Notes under the pieces: model-generated | What the model saw: the letters and a program-made list of their open reading frames with translations, nothing else | Databases searched by the model: none | What the model was told of the DNA's origin: nothing | Made by a program: the position numbers and the translations under genes | Source: Cellulomonas shaoxiangyii | Lineage (GTDB): Bacteria; Actinomycetota; Actinomycetes; Actinomycetales; Cellulomonadaceae | Length of the DNA stretch: 64,000 nt | Assembly (NCBI RefSeq): GCF_004798685.1 | Contig: NZ_CP039291.1 | Coordinates: 2,976,001-3,040,000 of the forward strand | Reading direction: 5' to 3' | Shown here: positions 34,720 to 47,001 of the stretch, piece after piece | How the letters are laid out: each line of letters begins with the position of its first letter | Numbering within the stretch: position 1 is the stretch's first letter

Positions 34720-36807
34720 TCAGGCCACCGTGCAGGGGGTGCCGTCGAGCGCGAACGAGGTGGGCCGCGGGTTGGCGCCGCCGTGCGTCCCGTTGAAGCC
34801 GATGTCGACCGAGGCGCCCGGCCTCAGCGCACCGTTCCAGGCGGCGTTGGTGGCGGTGACGGTCGCGCCGGCCTGGGACCACGTGGCCGACCAGCCCTGC
34901 GTGACGCGCTGGCCGCCGGGGAACGTGAACGTCAGCGACCAGCCGTCGAGGGGCACCGTCCCGGTGTGGGTGATGCGCACGCCCGCCGTGAAGCCGGTGC
35001 TCCAGTCGTGGGTCGTGTACGCGACGCGGCAGGTGGCGGACGGCGTCGGCGTGGGCGTCGGTGTCGGCGTCGGTGTGCGCGTGACCGTGGGCGTGGGCGT
35101 GGGCGTCGGCGTGACCGTCGGCGTGGGCGTGGGCGTCGGCGTGGGCGTCGGCGTGGGCGTCCGCGTCGGCGTGACCGTCGGCGTCGGCGTCGGCTCGATG
35201 CGGGAGGGGTCGACGATCCCCCAGTACGCCGGCTTGACCTGCAGGGCGCCGTCGAACAGCAGCGGCGCGGCGCCCGCGCGCAGCCACGTGCGCGAGTCCT
35301 CCAGCCCCCACACCGTGACGGACGTCAGCGACGACGCGTGGCGCTCGAGCATCGCGAACACGTCGCGGTAGTAGTAGCCCTGCTCGAGCAGCCGGTCGGC
35401 CGGCGGTGCGCCCCAGGACTCGCCGGCGTCGCGGTACGTCGAGACGTCGAGCTCGGTGACCGCCTGCGTGACGTCGAGCGCCTCGAAGGCCTCGATCGTG
35501 TCCTCGATCATGGCGATCGAGCGGCCGACCTCCACGTGCAGCTGGTGCCCGACCCCGTCGACGGGCACGCCCTGCGCGAGGAGGTCCGTGACGAGCCGAA
35601 GGTACGGCGCGCGCTTGTCCGGGTACTCGGAGTTGTAGTCGTTGATGAAGAGCAGCACCTCCGGGCCGAACGCCTCGCGTGCGTACCGGAACGCGTCGGC
35701 GACGTAGGACGGGCCGAGCACGCGGTACCACTCGCTGCGGCGCAGTCCGTCCGGCTGGCTCTCGTCGATCACCTCGTTGACGACGTCGAACGCGAAGACC
35801 GGGTTGCCGGCCGTGCCGTACTCGCCGTACGTCTCCCGGTAGTGGTCGGCGACGGCCTCGATGTGGGTGCGCAGCCGCTCGCGCAGCAGCGCCTGGTCCG
35901 CCGCGGACGTCGTCAGCGGGGACCCGTCGGCGCCCTGGAAGAACCACGCGGGGGTCTGCTGGTGCCACAGCAGGGTGTGGCCGTAGACGCGCATGCCGTG
36001 CTCGAGCGCGTAGTCGACGAGCCCGTCGGCGGCACCGAACGTGAACGTCCCCTCGGTCGGCTGCACCGCGTCGGGCTTCAGCTGGTTGCCCGGGGTGATC
36101 TGCACCGCGTGGTGGGCCAGGAGCTCGCCGCGGCCGCCGAGGGTGTCCTGCGGCTCGACCGCGATGCCGAAGGGGAAGGAGCCGGCGACGGCCTCGGCCA
36201 CGGACGGCACCGACAGGTCGGGCGTGTACCGCACGCCCGTGACCAGCACGTCGTCGAGCATGACGTCGGTGCGGGACGAGGTGGACTCGACGTACAGGGA
36301 CGCCGTGTCGAACGGGCCGGGCGTGTAGGTCGCGAGCACCTGCTGCCACTCGCCGGTCACGCCGGTCACGGTGGCGACCGTGTCGTAGGACGCCACCCCG
36401 TCGACGTCCCGCTGCACGGACACCCGCAGGTCGGCCGGCGCCGGGCCGTCCCCGGGCAGCTTGAGCCACAGCCCGATCGTGTAGGTCGTGCCCGGCTCGA
36501 ACACGTCCGTCACGGGGACGGCCGCACCGTCCCACCACTCGGTCCGGCCCTGCACGAGCAGGCTCCGGTCCCCGCGCGGCCCGTCCTCGGTCGTCGTCGC
36601 GACGGTGACCGCGCCCCCGCGCGGCCCCCAACCGTCCGTGCCGGTCTCGAAGTCGCTCGACAGCACCACGGCCGGCGACGCCGCACGGGCCGGGGCGGCG
36701 AGCGTCGCGGCGAGCGCGCCGGCCGCGACGAGGACGGCCACGACGGCCGCCGCGACGAGGGCGACCGTCGACCGCGGGGTCACGGGTGCGGGACGGGCGG
36801 GCGACAT
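34720..36807 (-). CDS. Secreted GH10 endo-beta-1,4-xylanase with CBM4/22-type and CBM2 modules
   Basis: 695 residues. Sec signal peptide (to about residue 43), N-terminal beta-sandwich module of the CBM4_9/CBM22 kind (about 46-195; [13 protein letters not shown]), GH10 barrel (about 205-540), Pro-Thr linker (about 548-598) and C-terminal CBM2 ([14 protein letters not shown] to the end). GH10 catalytic residues are clear: acid/base E345 in DVVNEVID and nucleophile E452 in VTELDVS, spaced as in known xylanases; [14 protein letters not shown] is another hallmark. Cleaves xylan outside the cell. ATG 36807 with GAGGAG upstream. A LacI-type semi-palindrome lies 83-92 bp upstream. Confidence 0.95.
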   Translation of the reverse strand: MSPARPAPVTPRSTVALVAAAVVAVLVAAGALAATLAAPARAASPAVVLSSDFETGTDGWGPRGGAVTVATTTEDGPRGDRSLLVQGRTEWWDGAAVPVTDVFEPGTTYTIGLWLKLPGDGPAPADLRVSVQRDVDGVASYDTVATVTGVTGEWQQVLATYTPGPFDTASLYVESTSSRTDVMLDDVLVTGVRYTPDLSVPSVAEAVAGSFPFGIAVEPQDTLGGRGELLAHHAVQITPGNQLKPDAVQPTEGTFTFGAADGLVDYALEHGMRVYGHTLLWHQQTPAWFFQGADGSPLTTSAADQALLRERLRTHIEAVADHYRETYGEYGTAGNPVFAFDVVNEVIDESQPDGLRRSEWYRVLGPSYVADAFRYAREAFGPEVLLFINDYNSEYPDKRAPYLRLVTDLLAQGVPVDGVGHQLHVEVGRSIAMIEDTIEAFEALDVTQAVTELDVSTYRDAGESWGAPPADRLLEQGYYYRDVFAMLERHASSLTSVTVWGLEDSRTWLRAGAAPLLFDGALQVKPAYWGIVDPSRIEPTPTPTVTPTRTPTPTPTPTPTPTPTVTPTPTPTPTVTRTPTPTPTPTPTPSATCRVAYTTHDWSTGFTAGVRITHTGTVPLDGWSLTFTFPGGQRVTQGWSATWSQAGATVTATNAAWNGALRPGASVDIGFNGTHGGANPRPTSFALDGTPCTVA
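35041..35193 (-). repeat. GTGGGCGTCGGC-type repeats encoding the Pro-Thr linker of the xylanase
   Basis: About 150 bp of degenerate 6-/12-bp repeats (GTGGGC, GTCGGC, GTGACC) encode alternating Pro-Thr with occasional Val and Arg. This is a low-complexity linker, often O-glycosylated in actinobacterial cellulases. Confidence 0.8.
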
Positions 36808-36889
36808 GGGCGGGCTCCTCGCGACGAGGGGCCGTCACGGCACGGCCCCGCGCGACGCTAGGAGCCCGCACCGGGCCGGCGCACCTACC

Positions 36890-36899
36890 GAATCGTTTC
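36890..36899. promoter_or_regulatory. LacI-type semi-palindrome upstream of the xylanase
   Basis: GAATCGTTTC, exact reverse complement of GAAACGATTC at 23311-23320 before the HExxH/CBM2 gene. It lies in the 108-bp gap between pntB and the xylanase, at nearly the same distance from the start as its counterpart. Confidence 0.5.
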
Positions 36900-36915
36900 C
36901 GCGGACCCGGTCGTC

Positions 36916-38310
36916 TCACCCCGCCGTCAGCGGCGCGACGATGCGCTCCACCTGGTCCTTCGCGTCGCCGAACAGCATCACGGTGTTCTCCCGGAAGAAC
37001 AGCGGGTTCTGCACCCCGGCGTACCCGGTGGCCATCGACCGCTTGAACACGACGACCTGCTTGGCCTTCCACACCTCGAGCACGGGCATCCCGGCGATCG
37101 GCGAGGTGGGGTCGTCGAGCGCCGCGGGGTTGACGGTGTCGTTCGCGCCGATGACGAGGACGACGTCGGTCTGCGCCAGGTCGCCGTTGATCTCGTCCAT
37201 CTCGAGCACGATGTCGTAGGGCACCTTCGCCTCGGCGAGCAGCACGTTCATGTGGCCGGGCAGGCGCCCCGCGACGGGGTGCACCGCGAACCGCACGTCG
37301 ACGCCCCGGGCGCGCAGGCGCGCGGTCAGGTCGGCCACGGGGTACTGCGCCTTCGCCACGGCCATGCCGTAGCCGGGCGTGATGACGACGGTGCGCGCCT
37401 CGCGGAGCATGTCGGCGACCTCCGCCGCCGTGGTCTCACGGTGCTCGCCGTGCTCCTGCGCGCCGCCCGCCACGACCGTGCCGCCCTCGGCGCCGTAGCC
37501 GCCGAGGATCACGGAGACGAACGACCGGTTCATCGCCTTGCACATGAGCCACGACAGGATCGCGCCGGACGAGCCGACGAGCGCACCGACGACGATGAGC
37601 AGGTCGTTGCCGAGCATGAACCCGGCCGCGGCGGCAGCCCAGCCCGAGTACGAGTTGAGCATCGACACGACGACGGGCATGTCGCCGCCGCCGATCGCGG
37701 CCACGAGGTGCCAGCCGAGCGCGAGCGCGACGAGCGTCATGAGCAGGAGCGGCAGCACCGACGGCGCCGCGAGGAACCACGCGAGCAGCCCGCCGGACAG
37801 CACGAGCGCGCCGAGGTTGAGCAGGTTGCGGCCCGGCAGGGTCAGGGGCGCGGACCGGGTGCGCCCGGACAGCTTGAGGAACGCGACGACCGAGCCCGTG
37901 AACGTGACGGCACCGATGAGCACGCCGAGGAACACCTCGACGAGGTGCACGGCGTCCGGCTCCTCGGTGAGGAAGGAGTTGTAGCCGACGAGCACGGCCG
38001 CGAGCCCGACGAACGAGTGCAGGATCGCGATCATCTCGGGCATCTGCGTCATCTCGACGCTGCGTGCGCGCCACGTGCCGACGACGGCGCCGATGGCCAG
38101 GGCCATCGCGATCAGCAGGAGCGTCACGGGGACGGGCCGCTCGGAGACGTCGGCCGCCAGCAGCACGGTCGCGAGCAGGGCCAGGCCCATCCCGCCCATA
38201 CCGAGCAGGTTGCCGCGCCGGGCCGTCTCCTGCTTGCTCAGGCCCGCGAGGGACAGGACGAACAGGAGCGCCGCGACCAGGTACACGGCCTGCGCCAGGG
38301 ACGTGAGCAC
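36916..38310 (-). CDS. pntB: NAD(P) transhydrogenase beta subunit
   Basis: 464 residues. About nine membrane helices up to residue 270 form the proton channel half, then the NADP-binding domain [60 protein letters not shown] and [19 protein letters not shown], all diagnostic of PntB. With PntA it uses the proton gradient to move hydride from NADH to NADP+. GTG 38310 starts 4 bp after the pntA stop. Confidence 0.96.
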   Translation of the reverse strand: MLTSLAQAVYLVAALLFVLSLAGLSKQETARRGNLLGMGGMGLALLATVLLAADVSERPVPVTLLLIAMALAIGAVVGTWRARSVEMTQMPEMIAILHSFVGLAAVLVGYNSFLTEEPDAVHLVEVFLGVLIGAVTFTGSVVAFLKLSGRTRSAPLTLPGRNLLNLGALVLSGGLLAWFLAAPSVLPLLLMTLVALALGWHLVAAIGGGDMPVVVSMLNSYSGWAAAAAGFMLGNDLLIVVGALVGSSGAILSWLMCKAMNRSFVSVILGGYGAEGGTVVAGGAQEHGEHRETTAAEVADMLREARTVVITPGYGMAVAKAQYPVADLTARLRARGVDVRFAVHPVAGRLPGHMNVLLAEAKVPYDIVLEMDEINGDLAQTDVVLVIGANDTVNPAALDDPTSPIAGMPVLEVWKAKQVVVFKRSMATGYAGVQNPLFFRENTVMLFGDAKDQVERIVAPLTAG

Positions 38311-38314
38311 GGCG

Positions 38315-39880
38315 TCAGGCCTCCTTGCGGAACATGGTGATCATGCGGTTCGCGACGAGGAACCCGCCGAAGATGTTGATCGCCGCCACCGTCGCGGCGA
38401 CGAACGCCAGCGTGGTGACGACCCAGGAGTCGTCGCCGATCTGCAGCAGCGCGCCGACGAGGATGATCCCGCTGATCGCGTTGGTGGTGGCCATCAGCGG
38501 CGTGTGCAGCGAGTGGCTCACGTGCGAGATGACGTAGTAGCCGACGACCACCGCGAGCGCGAAGACCGTCGCGTGGCCCACGAACGATGCCGGTGCCGCC
38601 GTGAGCGCGAGCGTCGCGAGCACCGCCGCGAGCGCGTACAGGACGCTGCGGCGCTGCGACCGGCGGCGGGCGTCCGCCTGCGTGGCCGCGGCGCGTGCGG
38701 CCGCCTGCTCGGACGTCTCGACCGGTGCGGGCGCGGCGGGCGGCGCGGGCAGCGCCGAGACGGCCACGGGCGGCGGCGGCCAGAGCACGTCGCCGGCGTG
38801 CGCGACGGTCATGCCGCGCTGCACCGGGTCGTCGAGGTCCAGGACGACCGTGCCGTCCTTGCCGGGCGTCAGCAGCGCCATGAGGTGGACGATGTTCGTG
38901 CCGAACAGCTGCGACGTGTGCTGCGGCATGCGGCTCGGCAGGTCCGTCCAGCCGAGGACCACGACGCCGTTCGCCGTGACGACCCGCTCGCCGGGCACGG
39001 TGAGCTCGCAGTTGCCGCCGCCGGACGCGGCCAGGTCGACGACCACCGACCCCGGGCGCATCGCGGCCACCATCTCCGCGGTGATGGTCGTCGGGGCCGT
39101 GCCGCGCACCAGTGCGGTCGTGACGACGACGTCGGCCCACGCGGTCTGCTCGGCGTACATCGCACCGGTCAGGCGCTCCTGGTCGGCCGTGAGCTCGCGC
39201 GCGTACCCGTCCGACGACACCTCCTGCGCGGCGCCCTCGGCGCGCACGAACTGCGCGCCCATCGACTCGATCTGCTCGCCGACCTCCGGCCGCACGTCGA
39301 ACGCGCGCACCTGCGCGCCGAGGCTGCCGGCCGTGCCGATCGCCGCGAGCCCCGCGACCCCCGCCCCGATCACGAACACGCGTGCCGGCGGGGTCTTGCC
39401 CGCCGCGGTGACCTGGCCGGTGAACATGCCGCCGAACTCCTCGGCGGCCTCGATCACGGCCCGGTACCCGGCGACGTTCGACAGGGTCGAGAGCACGTCG
39501 AGCGCCTGCGCGCGGGAGATGCGCGGCACCGCGTCGAGCGCGAGGCCCGTCACGCCGCGCACCGCGAGGCGCGCGGCCAGACCGGGGTCGGCGAAGGGCT
39601 GCATCATCGCGACGAGGACGGCGCCGGGGCGCAGGTGCTCGACGTCCTCGGCCCGCGGTGGGTGCACCGCGGTGACGACGTCGCTCGCCCACACGTCGGC
39701 GGCGTCGGCGACCCGGGCGCCGGCCGCCTCGTACGCCGCGTCGGCGAAGGTCGCGCCGCTGCCGGCGCCGCGCTCGACCACGACGTCGTACCCCAGGTCC
39801 CGCAGGGCGGCGACCGTGCGGGGTGTCGCGGCGACGAGCCGCTCCCCCGGCCGGTGCTCGCGTGGGACGCCGATCCTCAT
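38315..39880 (-). CDS. pntA: NAD(P) transhydrogenase alpha subunit (fused alpha1/alpha2)
   Basis: 521 residues, the E. coli-like single-chain form. [20 protein letters not shown] opens the alanine dehydrogenase/PNT N-terminal domain; [28 protein letters not shown] is the NAD-binding Rossmann motif. After an Ala-rich linker with a basic stretch (about 395-425) three or four membrane helices form the alpha2 part, with [26 protein letters not shown] 39880 with GAGGAG upstream. Operon with pntB. A GAAAGCGCTT semi-palindrome lies 96-105 bp upstream, overlapping the mazG stop. Confidence 0.95.
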   Translation of the reverse strand: MRIGVPREHRPGERLVAATPRTVAALRDLGYDVVVERGAGSGATFADAAYEAAGARVADAADVWASDVVTAVHPPRAEDVEHLRPGAVLVAMMQPFADPGLAARLAVRGVTGLALDAVPRISRAQALDVLSTLSNVAGYRAVIEAAEEFGGMFTGQVTAAGKTPPARVFVIGAGVAGLAAIGTAGSLGAQVRAFDVRPEVGEQIESMGAQFVRAEGAAQEVSSDGYARELTADQERLTGAMYAEQTAWADVVVTTALVRGTAPTTITAEMVAAMRPGSVVVDLAASGGGNCELTVPGERVVTANGVVVLGWTDLPSRMPQHTSQLFGTNIVHLMALLTPGKDGTVVLDLDDPVQRGMTVAHAGDVLWPPPPVAVSALPAPPAAPAPVETSEQAAARAAATQADARRRSQRRSVLYALAAVLATLALTAAPASFVGHATVFALAVVVGYYVISHVSHSLHTPLMATTNAISGIILVGALLQIGDDSWVVTTLAFVAATVAAINIFGGFLVANRMITMFRKEA

Positions 39881-39975
39881 GGCTGCTCCTCGCTGTCACG
39901 CCGCGCACGGGCGGTCGCCCGGCGCGCGTCCATCGTGGGGGGACGCGTCGCCGCACACCCCGGACCTCGGTCCCA

Positions 39976-39987
39976 GAAAGCGCTTAC
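39976..39987. promoter_or_regulatory. LacI-type semi-palindrome GAAAGCGCTTAC upstream of pntA
   Basis: Contains the perfect palindrome AAGCGCTT (39978-39985) and overlaps the mazG TAA stop. It resembles the GAGCGCTTTC element upstream of the HExxH/CBM2 gene. Confidence 0.4.
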
Positions 39988-41192
39988 CGCCACGGCCGCG
40001 GGGCGCCGGCGGCCGCGTCGCCGCGCTCCGCCGCCCGCAGACCGACCTCCCACGCGGCGGCCGCACGACGCAGCGCCCCCTCGGCGTCCACGCCGTCGCG
40101 CTCGGCCTCGAGGACGAGCGCGAGCAGCCGCGCCCCGAGGGCCGACTCGACGGCGGCATCCGGGGAGGGGGTGGCGGCGACCGGGGTGCCGGCGGCAGGC
40201 GCGTCGGCGGCGGGTGCGTCGGCGGCAGGCGTGCCGGTGGCAGGCGTGCCGGTGGCCGGGGCGTCGGCGTGCGGTGTGCCGGGGACGGGCCTGCCCACGG
40301 CCGGCGCGTCGGCATCCGGGGCCGTGGCGGCCTCGACGACCGGGGCGGTGACCACGGCCACCGCGGCGTCGACGTCGTTCCGGTCGTCGGGGTGCACCGC
40401 GTCGGTGGAAAGCGGCACGGTGTCCGCCGGCGCCCCGGCCGGGACGTCGGCGCGTGCGGGGACGGCGGCCGCGGCCTGCGGGGCGGACGCGGCGGCACCC
40501 TCGTGCGGGGTGCCGCCGGCGGGTGCGTCGGGGGCGGCGGACGTCAGCAGGCCGGCCCGCGCGGCCTTGCCGGCGACCTTCTGCGTGCGCGCGAGCGCGC
40601 CGAGGGAGGCCGGCACGCCGTCGAGCGCCGAGACCCGCGCCGGCTTCTCCGCCCGCTTCGCCTCGTCCCAGCGGCGGTGCACGTCACCGGGGGCCGGGCT
40701 GCCGGCCTCGTCGCCGAACACGTGCGGGTGGCGACGGACGAGCTTGGCGACGAGCCGGTCGGCCACCTCGGCGACGTCGAACGGGTCGGCGGGGTCCTCC
40801 TGCGCGACGCGCGCGTGGAACACCACCTGCAGCAGCACGTCGCCGAGCTCCTCGCGCAGTCCCACGCGGTCGCCCGCGTCGACTGCCTCCGCCAGCTCGT
40901 GGACCTCCTCGAGCGCGTACGGCACGAGGCTGGCGTGGGTCTGCTCGGCGTCCCACGGGCACCCGCCCGGGGAGCGGAGCCGGTCCATGACCGCGACGAG
41001 CCGGCCGAAGGCCGCCGCCGCGGGCGCGGCGGCGGCGGCCACCTCCGCGGGGACGTCGGGTGCCGTCGCGTCGGGTGCCGCGGCGTCGGATGCCATCGCG
41101 TCGACGGCGCCCTCGGCCGGCTGCGCGTCCTCGGCCGACGCCGGGACGGCGTGCCGCCCTCCCCGGCGGCGTCGCGCCGGGTCGGACGTCAT
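39984..41192 (-). CDS. mazG: MazG-family nucleoside triphosphate pyrophosphohydrolase with large Ala/Pro insertion
   Basis: 402 residues. The MazG core spans about 60-210: GGCPWDAEQTHASLVPYALEEVHELAEA and GLREELGDVLLQVVFHA give the EExxE...ExxD metal-binding pattern (E95, E96, E99, E115, D118). Then FDVAEVADRLVAKLVRRHPHVFG and VHRRWDEAKRAEK follow, as in E. coli and mycobacterial MazG. A low-complexity Ala/Pro/Thr/Asp segment of roughly 130 residues (about 218-350, with TGTPATGTPAADAPAADAP repeats) separates this from a C-terminal helix pair (ESALGARLLALVLEAERDG...). MazG hydrolyses aberrant or excess NTPs. The start overlaps the SurA-like lipoprotein stop by 4 bp. It ends in TAA, rare here. 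Confidence 0.88.
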   Translation of the reverse strand: MTSDPARRRRGGRHAVPASAEDAQPAEGAVDAMASDAAAPDATAPDVPAEVAAAAAPAAAAFGRLVAVMDRLRSPGGCPWDAEQTHASLVPYALEEVHELAEAVDAGDRVGLREELGDVLLQVVFHARVAQEDPADPFDVAEVADRLVAKLVRRHPHVFGDEAGSPAPGDVHRRWDEAKRAEKPARVSALDGVPASLGALARTQKVAGKAARAGLLTSAAPDAPAGGTPHEGAAASAPQAAAAVPARADVPAGAPADTVPLSTDAVHPDDRNDVDAAVAVVTAPVVEAATAPDADAPAVGRPVPGTPHADAPATGTPATGTPAADAPAADAPAAGTPVAATPSPDAAVESALGARLLALVLEAERDGVDAEGALRRAAAAWEVGLRAAERGDAAAGAPRPWR

Positions 41193-41827
41193 CGGGACGT
41201 CGGCGTCGGAGCCGGCCCGCCGTCACCGGCACCGCCGTCACCGGGCGTGGCCGGTGCGCGACCGCCGGCGGGGACGACCCACTCGGGCGTCGCCGGCGGC
41301 GCGACACCGGCGTCCTGGAAGGTGCCGAAGCGCGGGTTGACGTCGATGTCGGCCTCGGTCAGGAGCTCGCGGTACTCCTCGGCGGCCGCCTGCCCGTCGG
41401 GGGACCCCTGGACGGCGTCCGCGGCGACCGAGTAGCGCCCCACCACGAGCGCCTCCTCGCCGAAGTCGAGGGCCGCGGCCTCCTCCTCGCCGAGCTGCTG
41501 GGCCGCCTGCTGCACGAGGAAGGCGCGCGCCTGCTCGTCGCTGACGCCGAGCCCGCGCGCGGCGGCCACCTCGGCGAGGAACGGCTCGGTCACGAGGATC
41601 GTGAGCACGCCCTGCGCCGTGACGCCCGGGTAGACCGGGGCGAGGTCGTCGAGGGCCGACCGGAGCTCGTCGGTGCGGATCGCCTCCCCGTCGACGACCG
41701 CGGCCGCTCCCGGGTGCCCCGAGCAGGCGGCCAGCAGCCCGGCCACGAGCAGAGCGGTGCCCACCGTGCCCGTCCTGCGGGCCGGTGCCCGTCCGCGTCG
41801 CGTCCGCGTGCCTCGTCGCACCGTCAC
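41189..41827 (-). CDS. SurA N-terminal-like lipoprotein
   Basis: 212 residues. Basic leader, hydrophobic signal and lipobox (LLAACSG, C35) anchor it outside the membrane. AAVVDGEAIRTDELRSALDDL is the SurA/PrsA-type N-terminal segment; no PPIase (parvulin) domain follows, only helical chaperone-like sequence (GVSDEQARAFLVQQAAQQLG, EEYRELLTEADIDVNPRFG) and a Pro/Gly-rich tail. Probably a chaperone-like surface protein; function unproven. GTG 41827 has GGGAGG upstream. Co-transcribed with mazG (ATGA overlap), an arrangement also known from mycobacteria, where a lipoprotein gene neighbours mazG. Confidence 0.8.
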   Translation of the reverse strand: MTVRRGTRTRRGRAPARRTGTVGTALLVAGLLAACSGHPGAAAVVDGEAIRTDELRSALDDLAPVYPGVTAQGVLTILVTEPFLAEVAAARGLGVSDEQARAFLVQQAAQQLGEEEAAALDFGEEALVVGRYSVAADAVQGSPDGQAAAEEYRELLTEADIDVNPRFGTFQDAGVAPPATPEWVVPAGGRAPATPGDGGAGDGGPAPTPTSR

Positions 41828-41935
41828 CAGAGCCTCCCGTCGTCGGAAGTCGTCGATCGACCGCGGCCATCGTAGGGCCCGCGGCCGACGGCGCCGACCG
41901 GGCGCTGCCGTGCGCGACCGGCCGCCGGTGGACGA

Positions 41936-41970
41936 CCGCGGGGCGCGGGACGTCGCCCGCGGCCCCGCGG
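41936..41970 (-). terminator. Terminator after the DHFR-like gene
   Basis: CCGCGGGGC-GCGGG (41936-41949) pairs with CCCGC-GCCCCGCGG (41956-41970, one bulged G). It lies directly beyond the DHFR-like stop codon. Confidence 0.7.
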
Positions 41971-41971
41971 C

Positions 41972-42595
41972 TCAGGCGGCGCCGTCCTGCGGGAGGTGCT
42001 CCCGCACGTCCTCGTACGTCGCCTGCGCGGGCAGCGCTGCGGCCGGCGCGTAGACGAGGCGCACGACGCCCGCCGGGTACGGGTCGCAGCGCAGCAGGGT
42101 GAGCGGGACCAGCGGCCCGTCGGCGGGGAACAGTCGCTCGCCGTGGCCGGCGACCACCGGGTGGACGTACAGCCGCAGCTCGTCGAGCACACCGGCCGCG
42201 AGGAGCTGGCGGACCACCTGCAGCGACCCGGGCACGACGACCTTGCGCACGCCCTCGTCGGCCCGCAGCGCGGCGGCCACCTCCACGAGGTCCCCGTCCA
42301 GGTGCTCCGCGTTGCGCCAGCCCAGCTCGGGCCGGCCGCGCGTGACGACGATCTTGCGTGCGTCGCCCAGGTCCTTCGCGAAGGCCGCGTCCTCGCCGCC
42401 CTCTGCCTCCCGGTCGGGCCACGCGCCCGCGAAGCTCTCGTACGTGCCGCGCCCGAGCAGCAGCACGTCCGCATCCTCGTAGTCCTCCCCGACCCCCGCA
42501 CCCATCTGCTCGTCGAAGTAGGGGAAGTGCCAGGCGGGGTCGACCTCGGCGACGCCGTCGAGCGAGAGGAAGAGGGTGGACACGAGGACGGCCAT
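41972..42595 (-). CDS. Dihydrofolate reductase / RibD C-terminal-like protein
   Basis: 207 residues. Single RibD_C/DHFR-fold domain: STLFLSLDGVAEVDPAWHFPYFDEQMG (N-terminal strand and helix), DADVLLLGRGTYESFAGAWP (the nucleotide-binding R-x-T-Y motif), KIVVTRGRPELGWRNAEHLDGD and VVPGSLQVVRQLLAAGVLDELRLYVHPVVAGHGERLF. It probably uses NADPH on an unknown substrate. These proteins are abundant in actinobacteria and distinct from true folate-pathway DHFR. Single gene between mfd and the SurA-like lipoprotein, with its own terminator. Confidence 0.87.
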   Translation of the reverse strand: MAVLVSTLFLSLDGVAEVDPAWHFPYFDEQMGAGVGEDYEDADVLLLGRGTYESFAGAWPDREAEGGEDAAFAKDLGDARKIVVTRGRPELGWRNAEHLDGDLVEVAAALRADEGVRKVVVPGSLQVVRQLLAAGVLDELRLYVHPVVAGHGERLFPADGPLVPLTLLRCDPYPAGVVRLVYAPAAALPAQATYEDVREHLPQDGAA

Positions 42596-42661
42596 GGCGG
42601 GGCTCCGGAAGGTCGTCGGCGCCTGCCGCGGCGCCGGGCGGTGCGGGTCAGCGGAGCAGAC

Positions 42662-42695
42662 CCGGGCGGGCCGCGGAACTCATCGGCCCGCCCGG
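42662..42695 (-). terminator. Terminator after mfd
   Basis: CCGGGCGGGCCG (42662-42673) pairs perfectly with CGGCCCGCCCGG (42684-42695), 10-nt loop, 14 bp beyond the mfd stop. Confidence 0.85.
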
Positions 42696-42708
42696 ACGCG
42701 CACCCGCG

Positions 42709-46341
<3,633 letters not shown>

Positions 46342-47001
46342 GGGGTCCTTCACGTGGTGCGGGACGGGACGGTCGACGGCCGCGCACGGCCCTGGACGGG
46401 GCGGCGCGGCCAGCACGACGACCCCGCAACCGTGGCCGGTGCGGGGTGGCTCCAGTCTACGGAGGGGTCCGACGGTGACCCCGACGGAGCCGTCCGTGGA
46501 CCCCGGCATGCCGCGCTCGGCCGCCGCCGTACGCCCACACCGACATGCCCGCTCTCCGGGGTGCCGGAGGGCCCCGCCATGAACTCCGTCACACGTACAC
46601 GTGTCCAACTGGTGGAAACTGGACGTCTGTCCGCCCCCCGGTGTCCATCAGTTGGACAGATATGCGGGTACGTTTCCCGTGCGATCCGGCGAGCGCGGCG
46701 CACCGGGGTCACCGGCACCGTCACCGGGCACTGACCTGCGCGGTCGCACACTCCGTCGCCCACCCGTCCGGGTGCTGCGTGGCACGGTCGGGACAGGCCC
46801 CGCGGAGGCCCTGGCGGAGCACCGAGTGCTTGCGCGGACGGCACTTCACCCACACTGGAACTGCGTCCACAAGCGGGTCTCCGGGTCTCGGCGTGGCTCA
46901 CGGCCTGCGGAACACTCCCCGACCGAGAGGCAGCCGTACGTCGGTGCCCTTTCACCCGACCGGCTCTCACCCGACAGCCGCCTCTCCCCCTCGGAGGTCA
47001 C
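46342..47001. other. 660-bp intergenic region between mfd and the surface-polysaccharide locus
   Basis: Divergent spacer holding the mfd promoter on one side and that of the beta-helix protein on the other. The middle carries an inverted repeat (46602-46658). A short frame from ATG 46580 to 46734 covers the repeat but has no recognisable similarity or ribosome-binding site, so it is not called a gene. Confidence 0.6.
46602..46658. promoter_or_regulatory. 15-bp inverted repeat TGTCCAACTGGTGGA...TCCATCAGTTGGACA
   Basis: Arms 46602-46616 and 46644-46658 match at 14 of 15 positions when one is reversed, separated by 27 bp. An adjacent ACACGTACACGTGT stretch (46591-46604) is itself nearly palindromic. 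AT content is locally higher than around it. The location about 350 bp before the first surface-locus gene suits a regulator-binding region. Confidence 0.55.

Noticed and set aside
35041..35193. Short-period repeats considered as a CRISPR or satellite
   Set aside because: They are in frame and encode the Pro-Thr linker of the xylanase; period and degeneracy do not fit CRISPR repeats with unique spacers.
46580..46734. Short ORF (ATG 46580) over the inverted repeat
   Set aside because: 51 residues, no similarity, weak ribosome-binding context, and it overlaps a dyad more likely to be regulatory.
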